From: Zeugodacus cucurbitae
Taxonomy: Eukaryota; Arthropoda; Insecta; Diptera; Tephritidae
NCBI RefSeq assembly: GCF_028554725.1
Contig: NC_071671.1
Location: 9,234,001 to 9,298,000, forward strand
Direction: 5' to 3'
DNA: 64,000 nt
The notes below the pieces were generated by a model. The model made no database searches. It saw only the letters and a program-made list of their open reading frames with translations, and was not told the origin of the DNA. Positions 9,927 to 21,606 of this stretch are shown here, in pieces; position 1 is the first letter of the stretch, and the number at the start of each line of letters is the position of its first letter. The position numbers and the translations under genes are program-made.

Positions 9927-11723
9927 GAGAAGCTGGCAGACAGAGGGAATGCTCGAAAATTTTATGAAAAAATGAAGCGACTTAACGAAGGTTTCAAGAC
10001 CGGAGCATCCTCATGTAGAGACCAGGTGGTAATCTGGTAACCGATGTCCAGGGCATACTGGGATTATGGAGGGAACACTTCTCCGACCTGCTGAATGGCA
10101 GTGAGAGTACAACACCAGGAGATGGCGAACCCGATCCCCCAATCGATGACGATGGAACAGATGTTCCATTACCCGACCATGAAGAAATTCGAATAGCAAT
10201 TACCCGCTTGAAGAACAACAAAGCAGCGGGGGCCGATAGATTACCGGCAGAACTATTCAAATACGGCGGCGAAGAACTGATAAGGTGCATGCATCAGCTT
10301 CTTTGCAGAATATGGTCGGAAGAAAGCATGCCTGACGATTGGAATCTCAGTGTGCTCTGCCCAATCCATAAAAAGGGAGATCCCACAATCTGCGCCAATT
10401 ACCGTGGGATCAGCCTCCTAAATATCGCATACAAGGTTCTATCGAGCGTATTGTGTGAAAGACTAAAGCCCACCGTCAACAAACTGATTGGACCTTATCA
10501 GTGTGGCTTTAGACCTGGAAAATCGACAACTGACCAGATATTCACCATGCGCCAAATCTTGGAAAAGACCCGAGAAAAGAGGATCGACACGCACCACCTT
10601 TTTGTCGATTTTAAAGCTGCTTTCGACAGCACGAAAAGGAGTTGCCTTTACGCCGCGATGTCTGAATTTGGTATCCCCGCAAAACTAATACGGCTGTGTA
10701 AATTGACGTTGAGCAACACCAAAAGCTCCGTCATGATTGGGAAGGACCTCTCCGAGCCGTTCGATACCAAACGAGGTTTCAGACAAGGTGACTCACTATC
10801 GTGCGACTTCTTTAACCTGATGCTGGAAAAAATTATAAGAGCTGCAGAGCTAAACCGAGAAGGTACAATCTTCTACAAGAGTGTACAGCTCCTGGCGTAC
10901 GCCGATGATATTGATATCATCGGAAGCAACAACCGCGCCGTTTGTTCTGCTTTTTCCCGCATGGATAAGGAGGCGAAGCGAATGGGTCTGGAGGTGAATG
11001 AGGACAAGACGAAATATCTCCTGTCATCAAACAAACAGTCGGCGCATTCGCGTCTTGGCTCCCACGTCACTGTTGACAGTCATAACTTCGAGGTCGTAGA
11101 TAATTTCGTATACCTGGGAACCAGCATCAACAACACGAACAATGTCAGCCTCGAAATCCAGCGCAGAATAACTCTTGCCAACAGGTGCTACTTTGGACTG
11201 AGTAGGCAATTGAACAGTAAAGTCCTCTCTCGACGAACCAAAATCAAGCTCTACAAGTCACTTATCATTCCCGTCCTGCTTTACGGTGCAGAAGCTTGGA
11301 CGATGTCAACATCAGATGAGACGACACTAGGAGTTTTCGAGAGGAAAATTTTGCGCAAGATTTATGGTCCTCAGAACATTGGCAACGGCGAATACCGCAG
11401 ACGATGGAACGATGAGCTGTACGAGTTATACGACGACATTGACATAGTTCAGCGAATAAAAAGACAGCGGCTACGCTGGCTAGGTCATGTTCTCCGAATG
11501 GACGAAAACACTCCAGCCCTGAAAGTGTTCGATGCAGTACCCGCCGGAGGAAGCCGAGGAAGGGGAAGGCCTCCACTCCGTTGGAGGGACCAGGTGGAGA
11601 GCGACCTGGTTACACTTGGGATCTCCAACTGGCGCCGAACTGCAAAGGAGAGAGACAGGTGGCGCACTATCGTCGATTCGGCTATAACCGGCTAAACGGT
11701 TGCAACGCCAATCACATACATAC
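9927..11723 (+). mobile_element. RTE copy 2: 3' half copied by tandem duplication
   Basis: The first base follows the duplication junction, not a retrotransposition end, and there is no target duplication at its 5' side. It carries the same one-base deletion as copy 1, so the deletion predates the duplication. The reverse-transcriptase frame, ending at 11695, translates identically to that of copy 1. It is not an independent insertion. Confidence 0.92.
10027..11695 (+). pseudogene. RTE reverse transcriptase domain, duplicated copy
   Basis: Residue for residue the same as 5993-7661, including motif A (FVDFKAAFDS), motif B (RGFRQGDSLS), motif C (YADDIDIIG) and the RWLGHVLRM tail. It lacks the endonuclease and any start codon ahead of the core, so it cannot support its own movement. 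The absence of substitutions over 1.5 kb contrasts with about 2.5% difference in the downstream flank of the same duplication. Confidence 0.9.
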
Positions 11724-11963
11724 ATATGTGATATAGTACTCTAGTTACCCAGTTCATTCCAATAAGTAAGCAATGATTTTTCCTTTTTATTTTAGTACGC
11801 TTCCTATTGAACTCGAAGTTAAATTTTTCATTTATTTTTGTTAAAATTTTGAAAACTGGTCCATTCAGTTTATAATTCTTTCATATCAACAGAGGTATAT
11901 TTAAACTTTTAATTTAACTGGAACAGCAAAGAGTTTGGTTTATTATTATTATAAGCCAAGGGG

Positions 11964-12370
11964 TTTTTAAAATAGGAAACGAAGCACATATTCGCAGGTC
12001 TTGGAAGACTTGTTAGCGTAAAGTTGCACCGTAATTATCAAGAAAAGAAAATAACCCACCGCTGGGTGATTTATGCTTGGTGTTCTGGAGCAGAAGATCA
12101 AATGTTCTCTAGCAAAGAGAGGACTGCTTAACTATTTTATCCCGCCCTCTAAAACATACTGAAGGTACACTTTGGCAATAGTTTTCACTCTTTTTCACAT
12201 TGAGGTGAAGAGGTGTAACGCTTTTAGACTCCCCACCAAAACCATTACTGCAGCGGGATGGTCACAATGTTCAATCCTTAGTTAAAATTTGGAAGTTTTT
12301 GCAAAGATTTTGTCGCTTTGCTTATTAAAACTTCTTCAACAGTGGACATTTTTTCATTTGTAACAAAGAA
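11964..12370 (-). pseudogene. Duplicate of the mariner/IS630-type transposase relic
   Basis: Second-unit counterpart of 7930-8345. It lacks 11 bases at about 12094, which fall inside the IFQQDSAP region. It is non-functional. Confidence 0.65.
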
Positions 12371-12512
12371 TAATATCATGGCCGTTGGACAAGTGCCATT
12401 GGAGATCAACTCGATCTAGTCGATATATCAATATGCCTTGACATAATTCTCTGTTTTCTAGGATATCTGCGAATGAGTTCGCAAACAGTTTGTATGACGA
12501 AATTCCATTTAA

Positions 12513-13161
12513 GGGGTTAGGGGTAGTCAGGATTTTCAAAAAATCCATTTTCTTGTTTTTTGAATTTTCGTTAAGTGTAATATCTTAAAAGTATTTTTAG
12601 AAAATCTCTCTCTCTGTTGATCCGATAATTACTTTTCGAGTTATTCGACAAATAACAAAGAGCGCTCGGGCTTCCAAAACGCTAGTGTAAAACTTTAAAT
12701 GCGTTTTTCTCAAACCTATGTTTTTTGAACTGGTGACAACTGTAACTCGATAACCGCTCAGTAGATTTTAATGAAATTCATACAGCTTTTAGAATACATA
12801 ATAATCCTAGGACTGATCAAAGCTATTTTCTTTTTTCAAAAATTTCAATTTGTTTTTGTCACGAAAATCTACAAAAAAAATTCCTGAACCCGACATTTCG
12901 TTAATTAAAAAAAAAAACTTATAGTTCTTATCGGATTGATTTTATTGATTGATTTACAAGGATTTATGATTGATACCGCAAGGACCTTTCTTGGATCTGG
13001 GTCAACAAACAGCTATAACTTTGGAAATTATAGTTTTTTTTTCAAATTTTCGTGACTTCAAGTCAAAACATTGTGTAATAATGCCATATTAATACTTTTG
13101 TAAAATAACAAACAAAATCTGAAAATTCTCATTTGTTCGTGTCTCTGAATCCCTTAACCCC
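12513..13161. mobile_element. Duplicate of the GGGGTTAGGGG-ended element
   Basis: Second-unit counterpart of 8490-9135. The right end here reads CCCTTAACCCC, one base off. About a dozen further differences are spread through the interior. Confidence 0.55.
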
Positions 13162-13975
13162 GATTTTCTTCAATTTCCCACTCTATTGTTAATAAGTGAA
13201 ATTAAAAACATCATATTACATATATATGAGTAGACACTGAAAATACAAATTGTAATAAAGAAAAACGGCACTTTTTCTGCAAATTTATCCTTTTTTACAA
13301 TTTTACTTTTTTATTTAATAAAATATTATTTCGATTCTTTAATTTCTACCTATCGTATTGAGTCTACAATTTTACTATACACAATTTTTTTCTTGGTTTT
13401 TGATAGAATATTCTGAGAGTATTGCTTTTTGGCACTTAGAAGTGAGTGAAAAGGCTTTATATGATTTATTTCATGAAACATATAAATTATCTACAATAAC
13501 AAAAAAAGATTAATGGTCCATATTAAAATCTTTATTCCACAGTGGTCACGTGTTTGGCGGACCCTGATTAACACGGATTAACCGTAAAATCTATTGTACT
13601 CCTACGTTTGTCATTCGGACATATTTCGTATGAGATTTTCAACAATTTCATTTATTATATTACAGATATGTATATATTTAAATACTTATAACGCATAAGA
13701 CATAAACAACTGTACTCAGTAATGTGATTTAGAGAATAGTGCTTTCTACACGTTGAAATCTTTTATATAAGAGAGTAATTACAAATAAATCATTCAAACA
13801 GTAAACGTCATTAAATTTGTTAAGCGCATAATATACATACAAACAAACACATATATGTACAGCAATATGCAACTTCATAGCAATTGCTGTTGAGACAGAC
13901 ATCCAATTTGATTTCAGCAAAAAAAAACAGCAAAAAAAGACGCGACGGAGTGGAAAAATCAAACACACCAGTAGA

Positions 13976-14914
13976 AAAGGCAAACAAGTGTAAAAGAATG
14001 GCAATAAATCTACCTAATCATACCATTCCCGATACGAAGCAACGGTGTAAAGTGCATCGCAACGTTGAAAAACCAACAAAACACACTTGCAACAATGTGG
14101 AAAGATGTGAAAAAGGTTCTTATAAAAACACGAAATTTATTTTGGGCTGCTGCAATTGCATTGATGCGAGTTAAATAACGCAAAGTCACTTAAAATTACA
14201 CAAAAAACAACAAAAAAAAATCGAGAAAAACGTGCTGAAGAAAGTATAAACGTGCAACGAGTGGAAAATGCAGGGAGGAAAATTGCATCCTGTTGCATAA
14301 AACACACTCACACACGCATACCGTTGCTTGTGTAAACACAAGTGCGTTGCAAGAACAAACAAAGACGGTCAGTGCGCCAAGTGTGTGCCAAGTGGCACAG
14401 CGAGAGAAGTCAAACGCCAATCTGCCTTTATCGCCATTCTCTCATTTTTCCACTATCCTGCTTTTCCTGTGTGTGCGGGTTATTTTTGCGTTGAACTCGG
14501 CATTTTCCCATCGTCTCGGCCTGGGTCATGGCCTCAAGTGCGTGTCGCCGCAAAATTTCGTTAGTTTTGTAACGATTTTTTTTATTTTATTTGTAAAAAG
14601 CGAAAATGCCTCTCCCTCCACTTTTCTTCTGATATCTGATGCGAATCAAGCAAAAACAACAACAGCAAATAGCAATGCAATGCAATATGCAAGTGCCTTC
14701 GTCGCGTCGCCAACTTATTGCAGGGGCAGGTAGCTGCAGCCCGGAATGATAAGTGATATACGGCACACAGTGGGTTTCAGAAGGAGAATTGCAGTTAAAT
14801 TATATAAAATAAATATATAGTGTCTGTGGCTAGTAGTTGTGATTACATGGATCTTTAATCTATCTATTTATTTATTTACCATATAGAGCGTTATTGAAAT
14901 AAATATATTGGCAT
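13976..14914. other. Host-type, UTR- or promoter-like stretch
   Basis: Base composition is richer in GC and CA than the surroundings, with runs such as 'aaaaaacagcaaaaaaagac' (13922 on), CAAC-rich tracts and CA repeats near 14305. Long 5' UTR exons of fly neural genes often look like this, and a TTTGATTTCAG at about 13910 could be a 3' splice site. Open frames here (for example 13884-14174 and 14293-14733) contain no recognisable domain. A non-coding exon of an unseen host gene is only an inference. Confidence 0.25.
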
Positions 14915-16216
14915 TTACTATTTAAAAGATTATCTCTTTCAAATGTTGGCCGCGGCTACGTCTCAGATGGTCCATACCTTGAGTTCAATTTTCGATGACT
15001 CGTTCGAGTATTTCGGCTGGTAACTGGCTATGCGCAAGGGGACATAGATTCCCCTACACTCGTGGGTCCAAGTATGAACACATCAAAAGAAGAAGAAAAG
15101 GAAAACCCAAGGGAGACCGGTTCTCCCTTAATAAAGCCGATAGGAACGGATTATTCCGAAAAGAGAGCAGCGTATGCAACGAGCTCTAGGACAGTTAGCA
15201 CGAAGACAGTGGCTAAGCCTGGTCTGAATGCTAAGGTTGGCACCAGTGCTGGAACTACAGCTAAGCCAAGCTCCAGAAAAGCAACAACAACAAAGGCAGC
15301 CGGAGCCAGGCCTACCAACCAGAGGCAGAAGGCAAAGGAAGTAGCCAAGTGTGTTGTTGCTGGTGTATCAACCAGAGAATGGCCTGCCTTTAAGGTGAAA
15401 GAGCCATCAAAAGCGAAGTATGCGGAGAGGAAACGCGCTGCACATATCCTACGAAGAGCGCACCTGCACCCACCAACAAAGGAGGAGCTCACAAAAGAGC
15501 TCCAAGATACCTTGGAGTGTGCAAAAGCGGTGTTACCCAACTTTAGCTTGGAACCGCCAGTAGGTGCTACTAAAAGGCAAAGGTCAGCTGAAGAGGCTAA
15601 GCCGTCAGCTAAGCGGCCGAAAACAAGGGGTGGTATGCCCAATAGATCCTATATATCTGCTCACCGAAGTGTTCTCTCAATAAATCGATTGGTTGATGCG
15701 ATGTGTGACAAGTGGCGTCGTCTTGTTGAAACTAAATGTCGCCGAGATCACGAGCTTCAATTTCGGGCAGCAAATAGACGGTTATCACTGCATACGTTCT
15801 CACCAGCATCATTTTTGAAGTAATATGGACCGATGATTTCACCGGCCCACAAATCAAACCAAACCGTTGTTTTTCTGGATGAAATGGCAGCTCTTGAATC
15901 TCTTCAGGTGGCCCTTCAACTCAAATCCAGCAATTTTGCTTGTTTACATACCCCTTGAATGGGCTTCATGTCCCAAAATTTGGCTCGAAAACGATCTTAG
16001 AGGAACTTTTCAAGAGCCCATAGAGCGAAGCGATGTCGTTAGGGAAGGTCGAGCGACTTCAGTTCACAAGCTATATTTTGTACGCCTTAAATTTAAGATA
16101 TCGACGTAAAATGCCAAACGATACTGACCAAAAACAACATGACAGCTTGACACGACTCACACGTGATCCCTCAAATAAAGGCTATTGAGAAAAGTATCTC
16201 TACTTGGATCACCCGA
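14915..16216 (-). mobile_element. Mariner-like element relic (GGTGATCC ends), split by an insertion
   Basis: Its 5' terminus is at 16216: on the minus strand it reads TCGGGTGATCCAAGTAGAG after a TA. Minus-strand coding remnants include WAGEIIGPYYFKNDAGENV (about 15790-15850), FQQDDATCHTSHQ (about 15700) and LLREHFGE (about 15660). A C-terminal piece resembling MDHLRRSRGQHLKEI lies at 14935-15000. Between them, 15023-15644 is foreign and about 70 codons of transposase are missing. The opposite terminal repeat is not seen. The same family occurs at 52660-52985 and 56203-57041. It is inactive through stops, frameshifts and the gap. Confidence 0.75.
15074..15640 (+). pseudogene. Non-LTR retrotransposon ORF1-like protein, 3' truncated
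   Basis: ATG at 15074 opens a frame for a basic, Ala/Lys/Thr-rich protein. The low-complexity N-terminal half (for example TTAKPSSRKATTTKAAGARP) is followed by KAKYAERKRAAHILRRAHLHPPTKEELTK-type sequence, LPNFSLEPPVG, KRQRSAEEAKPSAKRPKTRGG and MPNRSY. I associate this layout with ORF1 proteins of tephritid LOA- or jockey-like elements, which bind the element's RNA. Homology stops near 15640, where antisense mariner sequence begins, although the frame stays open by chance to 15823. A 5' part without a 3' part is unusual for a retrotransposition product and suggests later deletion or recombination. Confidence 0.55.
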
Positions 16217-17834
16217 TAGTATTAAAATACAAATGCTTCTAAATGGACTATGGACCACTGAAATAATTCTCTTGATTAATGTACAAAAAAGTTACTTAGC
16301 TTTGCGATGTTCATTGAAGTATACTTTTAAGGTTATCAGTCAGTTGGTTTGATGTCGACGGAAGCTGAAGCAAAGAGCTAGAATCTGGGAATAATATATT
16401 CAACATTTTGTAGATGAAGAACGCGAAATAAAGACTAAAGAAAGTAAAAGTGATTGATTTCCGGAAAATATACATCTGAATAAATTTGCTGTTCTCTGCT
16501 CACTATGTTCGAACCTTCTTCTTTTGTTAAAAAATATTTCATTCAAATGGTTTAAGTGCTGCTAGTAATAGTCCTTAATAACAAATACTACCCTTACTTT
16601 TGATAAGTTTTGATCGTTATTAGTTCGCAAACAGATACCGGTTCTTACGTGTTTTACTACCCAAATTGTCCATTTTAACAACAACGATTCAAATCTGAAA
16701 TTTAGAAATTTTTGTCCTTCAGGCCGCTGTGATCAAATTGTCGGAATTTTATACTTTTGCCTTTTCTAAATTTTAAAGTTTGAGGTTGCAAACCTAACCT
16801 AAATTAAAACCTATTCGTATATTCGAAAATCGAATTCCAATTTCAACTACTGATAATAGAAAAAATCATCGGTAAAGGTACCACTGTACGGCATAGTGTT
16901 GCATATCAATTCTCTTGTATGTATGTAAGTATTTTGGGGGTATTGTTAGCCATCGACTGGCTGTGCGTGGTACGCATGCGCAACTTTGGCAGCGCGCACA
17001 CGGTTCGCTGCGTCATTGCGTGCCGAGCATGTGTACACAGTGTGTCCCTCGCATCCTTGCCAACCTTTTTATCCGTTCCCCATTATTATTCTTATACGTC
17101 GAAAATAAATATGTGAGTGTGCGTGTGTTTGTTTTCCTTTATCGGCCGTGCGATCAATGCGAATAAATTTTATAGCCGAAAATATATTGGCATTTCTTAT
17201 TCTTATTATTCCCTTACCTCGATCAATGTACCTTTTTATTTGCTGTGTTTTGTCTTCCTTTTCCTTTGATGAAAATGCATTTTTCATTGGTATTGTTGTT
17301 GCTATTGCATTACTACCTTTGTCTGCAAGTGACTTTGTTGTTTGGCAAGTGATTATTATCACCTGTTGTAATGTGTTTTTTCTTGATTCCTCTTCATACT
17401 TCATCCCATCTCATTGTTGGTTCATTGCCTCATGTTTGCATTTGTATTTAGTTTTCTGTTTTTCTTTTTGCCTAAGAATGGGTAATTCTACTTTTAACGT
17501 TTGCTATTTGTGATGCTAGTTTATGTGACGTTTAAGGGAATGAGGAGTTTGTAGAAATTATTTGAATTTATTGTTTTGATATAAAATATCTACAAAAATG
17601 TGATAGAGAAGAGTAAAGTAAAGAAAGTAGTAGTGAGATCAATTCTATACGATTACATAAAAAGTTGTATATAAGGAAATTTGATTGTCAGTTGAGAATG
17701 TAAGAAATATCCTAGTTTTTTATACTTATTTAAGAAATCTTAACTTTACTATTTCTCAATGAAATTATGGAACTACATAAATGTAGAATTGATGCCGATT
17801 AATCGGACGGATTCTAATCCTGTTTTTCCTTTTT
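16217..17834. other. Intergenic-type DNA without a recognised gene
   Basis: AT-rich to about 16890, then a more balanced stretch (16900-17520) with GT and CA tracts. Overlapping frames at 16915-17166, 16919-17116 and 17148-17513 are of low complexity or hydrophobic by composition and lack known motifs. Confidence 0.45.
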
Positions 17835-18118
17835 TAAATTTCCAATAAAGTTTCCATCATGTTTATATCTGGTGATTGAGGAGATGTTTTGATCAACCTG
17901 GGGTAATGATATAGCAGCCATTCTTCTACGATTCCAGCCGTAAGTTTGCGATCATTATAAATGATACGTGTTCCTTATAACAAGTTTTTTAGCACTTTGT
18001 GTAATATAATTTTTCCAAATATTTAAATATTGATATTTCTCCATAATTCCTTCAACAAAGTACCATTTGCCAACAACTTTCCACAAAGCGTTCCCTAGTG
18101 ATCGTGCTTGGTAAAAAT
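17835..18118 (-). pseudogene. Tc1-like transposase relic, C-terminal part
   Basis: On the minus strand one can read VVGKWYFVEGIMEKYQYLNIW, then after stops and shifts an EEWLLYHYPRLIKTSPQSPDIN-like segment. In Tc1-like enzymes these correspond to GVGKLVFIDG-TM--Y--IL and KEW-----V--WPSQSPDLNPIE, the latter carrying the last catalytic acidic region. Stop codons and frameshifts show it is dead. No terminal repeats were located. Confidence 0.55.
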
Positions 18119-18516
18119 TAATTAGAAATGGAATTAGGTATTTAGTTCGCGAAAACTTATAAAGGAATTAATTTTAGTAAATATATTCGCATTCAAATCG
18201 TATATGAGAATATATATTTCGTTGATACCGACTACCACCATCAAAAAACATAATCACGTTTCTAAATCCAAGCGAACAATTGAACAAATTGACATTGTGA
18301 TAACTGAAAATATAATTGATCGCTTTATGAACAAAATCATTCAGAGTTTAAAGACCGAACGAAGCGGTTCAAAACTTCACTTCGATATAGAGGACCATGT
18401 ATTGGTGCTATGCCTCAATAATGTTAGCATGGTGAATCTACTCTTTAAGTCGTTCATCAATAGGTCACATCTCACTAACAGTTTAATCTATATGGATCAA
18501 ATGTTCAAGTTGTAAA

Positions 18517-19215
18517 AAAAAATTTCCCATAATTCTCAATTTTTTCTGTCAATTTTCGCTCGAAAAAATTAGTTGTAATAAAAAAAAATAAAAATCTTTC
18601 GTTCAGAGACTTGATAATAATTATTACAAAAATATGTGCAAAATTTGAACAAAATCGAGAAATCGTGTCCACCGACTTAAAAAATTGAGTTTTGCGATAA
18701 ACCCCTTTTAAAGTTTTAAATTGAAACTGACGAGGCCTGATAGGTAAAACTTTCAACGGGTCTATTTTTTAGAATGTTACTCGGAACGATTTGAAAAATT
18801 AGATTTTTGCTTTTTGCTTATTCGAAAGTTTATACTTTCAAAAATATCCTGTGAAAGGTAAGGTCGTTTCTTGAATAGTTTTTGAATGACAGCGTTCGAA
18901 ACTTTAAACGCGTTTTTCTCGAAACGATATTTTTCAAAATTGCTGACATCATAACTCAGCGACAAATTGACCGATCGATTTTAAACTGAGTATTCTTGAA
19001 TATATTTTCTATACAATGACCAACGATTGTTGTTTTTGATTGGTTGGAAATTGTCAATTTTGCATTAAAAAACAACAATTTTTTTACATAAAAAAACGAC
19101 ATTTTTTTTAGAACTACACCATTTTTTAATGTCTGATCTTTTCAAAAGCTCGTAGGTCACTGTATAGGAATTACCTTTAACTTTAATAACCCTTTTGAAT
19201 TATGGGAAATTTTTA
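18517..19215. mobile_element. Palindromic-ended non-coding element (AAATTTCCCATAATTC ends)
   Basis: The left end AAAAATTTCCCATAATTC (18517-18534) is the exact inverse of the right end at 19198-19215. The roughly 0.7-kb interior has no gene, but near 18905 it contains the 'ctttaaacgcgtttttctc' block shared with 8668 and 21043, so it belongs to the same wider family. A clear target duplication is not visible. Confidence 0.55.
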
Positions 19216-19407
19216 TTTGGGACCTCCCAAGACCTCCCAAGACCACCCATAACTCCGTTATTTTTCAATATTTTTTGTAAAAAAAATTCTTAAAATATAA
19301 CTGAAAATATAACTCATTATTCCTAAAAATTTTGAAACATTCGATCGAGTACTTTCTTTTAAAATAATTCCTAATTTATCAAAGGTTACACTGGTATAGC
19401 TCCTTAA

Positions 19408-21602
19408 GGGAGGGGTCTGGGTTTTTACTTTCGAAAAATCAAATTTTTTATACTCTCGCAACCTGTTGCACAGAGTATCATAGTTTTGTTCACATAACGG
19501 TTGTTTGTGTCACCAAGAAATATAAGAGTTAGATATGGGGTTATATATACATAAATGATCAGGATGACGAGTAGATTTCAAATCCGGATGTCTGTCCGTC
19601 CGTCTGTCCGTCCGTCCGTCTGTCCGTCTGTCCGTGCAAGCGATAACTTGAGTAAAATTTAAGATATCTTAATGAAACTTGGAACACATGTTCCTTGGCA
19701 CCCTGAGGAGGTTGCTTTCGAAAATGGGCAAAATCGGTCCACTGCCACGCCCACAAAATGGAGGAAACCGAAAACCTATACAGTGTCATAACTAAGCCAT
19801 AAATAAAGTTATGAAAATGAAATTTGGAACATAGGATCCCATTAGGGAGGGGCACATTTGGATGTAATTTTTTTGGAAAAGTGGGCGTGACCCCGCCCCC
19901 AAATAGGTTTTTTGTATAAAACTCGCAAACCAATAAAGCTATATAAGCCAAACTTTCTGCAGTCGTTTCTTTTAGCCATTTCCTTATACAGTCCAAAAAT
20001 GAAAGAAATCGGATAATAACCACGCTCACCTCCCATACAAAGGTTAGGTTGAAAATTACTAAAAGTGGGTTAACTCCCTAACGAAAAACGTCAGAAACAC
20101 CAAATTTTACATAAGAAAAGGCAGAAGAAAGCTGCACTGAGATTTTTTTACAAAATGGAAAATGGGCGTGGCGTCGCCCACTTATGGGTCAAAAACCATA
20201 TCTCAAGAACTATTCGACCGATTTCAATGAAATTCGGTACAAAACACTTTCTTGACACCCTGATGACACGGGTGGAATATGGGCGAAATCGGTTCACAAC
20301 TACGTCTACTTCCCATATAACCCAATTTTGAATTCCATCTGATTCGTTCACTTTATAATGTATTCATAAGGAACCAATGAAGCTAGCGGAATAAAACTTT
20401 ACACAAATACTGTATTTGAGCTGTGGAAAAATTGTCAAAATCGAACCATGACTTTTCAAGGCCCCTGATATCAAACATGAAGAACTCAGTGCCTAAGGTT
20501 AATTTTTCACCGAAAATATAGGTAAATCCCTCAGATATTTTAATGTAATTCATTCCCTCTGAATTTTTTTCTTATAACAGTTTCTCTCTGTACCTGAAAT
20601 GGTAAAAATTGGGTCATAACTTCCCCCAGATCCCATATACCTAATTATAAGTAATATTAAATTAAGTGAGCGTATAGTCTTCGATACGTTGTATCTTGGT
20701 GGTGAAAACGAGTGAAATCGGTTTAGGAATTACCTCAGTCCCCATATACTATTTATGATGATTTTCGTTATTCTATTGAACTTTATGCCGAATATATGGG
20801 TCGAATTGTGTTGTCTTTATAAAATTACATCAATAAATTGCAAGAGTATAAAATGTTCGGTTACACCCGAACTTAGCCCTTCCTTACTTGTTTTTGTTTT
20901 ATCTTATTGTTTAACATTTCAAGAATATGTCCTCAAAATTTTAATCCCATCTAAGCAATATTCTTGAAGTTATTGTTTAATTAGTCTCGGGGCCTTTAAC
21001 GCTCTAACTCTAACAGCTACGGGCGGTTGGAATGTAGTGCAGCTTTAAACGCGTTTTTCTCAAAACTACTTTTTTGAAGTCCGTGTTCACTGCCATTTGA
21101 AAACTGCTCGACCGATTCATTTCAAACTTGGAACACATTTTCTTCACATAAAATACCTCCCCCCTACGTTTAGTAAATTTTCTTTTTAACATTAAGGGTG
21201 TTTCCCACCCTGAAAAAGGCGGAAATTTTAGTCGAAAATAACGGTTCACACTTTAGATGACCGCCAAAAATTTTTAAATAAAAAAAAAATAATAATCAGA
21301 GAACGTTGGGGGGAAGATTTGTTTAAAATTTAAGTAAATTTTTATGGTTTTTCATTTTCGGATAATTTCCGGCCGAGTTACAGTGAACACCGCAAATTTG
21401 TTTTTTTTTTTTCAAGACGTCCTAGGGGAAGCTCTGTCACGGGCTAATGGTTTAATACTTTTGCATGAAAAATTTACACAGAATAGTCAAAGCTATGCTT
21501 AATAATGTTTAGAATGTTTGAATAAAATTGCTTAATCGATATTTGAGATAAAAAATCACAAAAAAAAGTTTTTTTTTTTGCGCTGAAACCCAGACCCCTC
21601 CC
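19408..21602. mobile_element. TTAA-flanked inverted-repeat element split by a HINE
   Basis: The left end GGGAGGGGTCTGGGTTT (19408 on) and right end AAACCCAGACCCCTCCC (to 21602) are inverse copies, and both are bordered outside by TTAA (19404-19407 and 21603-21606). TTAA duplications are known for piggyBac and Kolobok elements. No transposase is visible. After removing the HINE at 19449-20890 the element is about 0.75 kb, so it is a non-autonomous copy. It shares the 'aaacgcgtttttctcaaaact' block (21048 on) with the elements at 8490 and 18517. Confidence 0.72.
19449..20890 (+). mobile_element. Complete HINE/DINE-1-like non-autonomous element
   Basis: The 5' end is TATACTCTCGCAACCTGTTGC. A GTCC/GTCT microsatellite sits at 19588-19634. 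Near the 3' end TTGCAAGAGTATAAAATG is an imperfect inverse of the 5' end, followed by a hairpin GTTCGG/CCGAAC (20859-20876) and the terminal CTTG. Subterminal inverted repeats, a microsatellite core and a 3' hairpin without coding capacity match the known layout of Helentron-associated DINE-1/HINE elements, so rolling-circle mobilisation by enzymes supplied elsewhere is inferred. It lies within T runs on both sides and is inserted in the TTAA element. The reverse-oriented copy at 60148-63354 confirms both ends. Confidence 0.78.
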
Positions 21603-21606
21603 TTAA

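Larger units (their letters stand above)
9927..13973 (+). repeat. 4.05-kb tandem duplication, unit 2
   Basis: Matches unit 1 from 5893. It differs by an 11-bp gap near 12094 and an extra segment of about 24 bp near 13740, plus scattered substitutions, all beyond the RTE part. Original flanking sequence resumes after 'caccagta' at 13973. Confidence 0.93.

Noticed and set aside
9837..10040. Plus-strand frame joining host-type sequence to RTE linker
   Set aside because: It spans the tandem-duplication junction at 9926/9927. The fusion is a by-product of the duplication, with no sign of being a gene.
19588..19634. GTCC/GTCT repeats as a CRISPR-like or regulatory array
   Set aside because: It is a simple microsatellite in the core of the HINE family, with no unique spacers.
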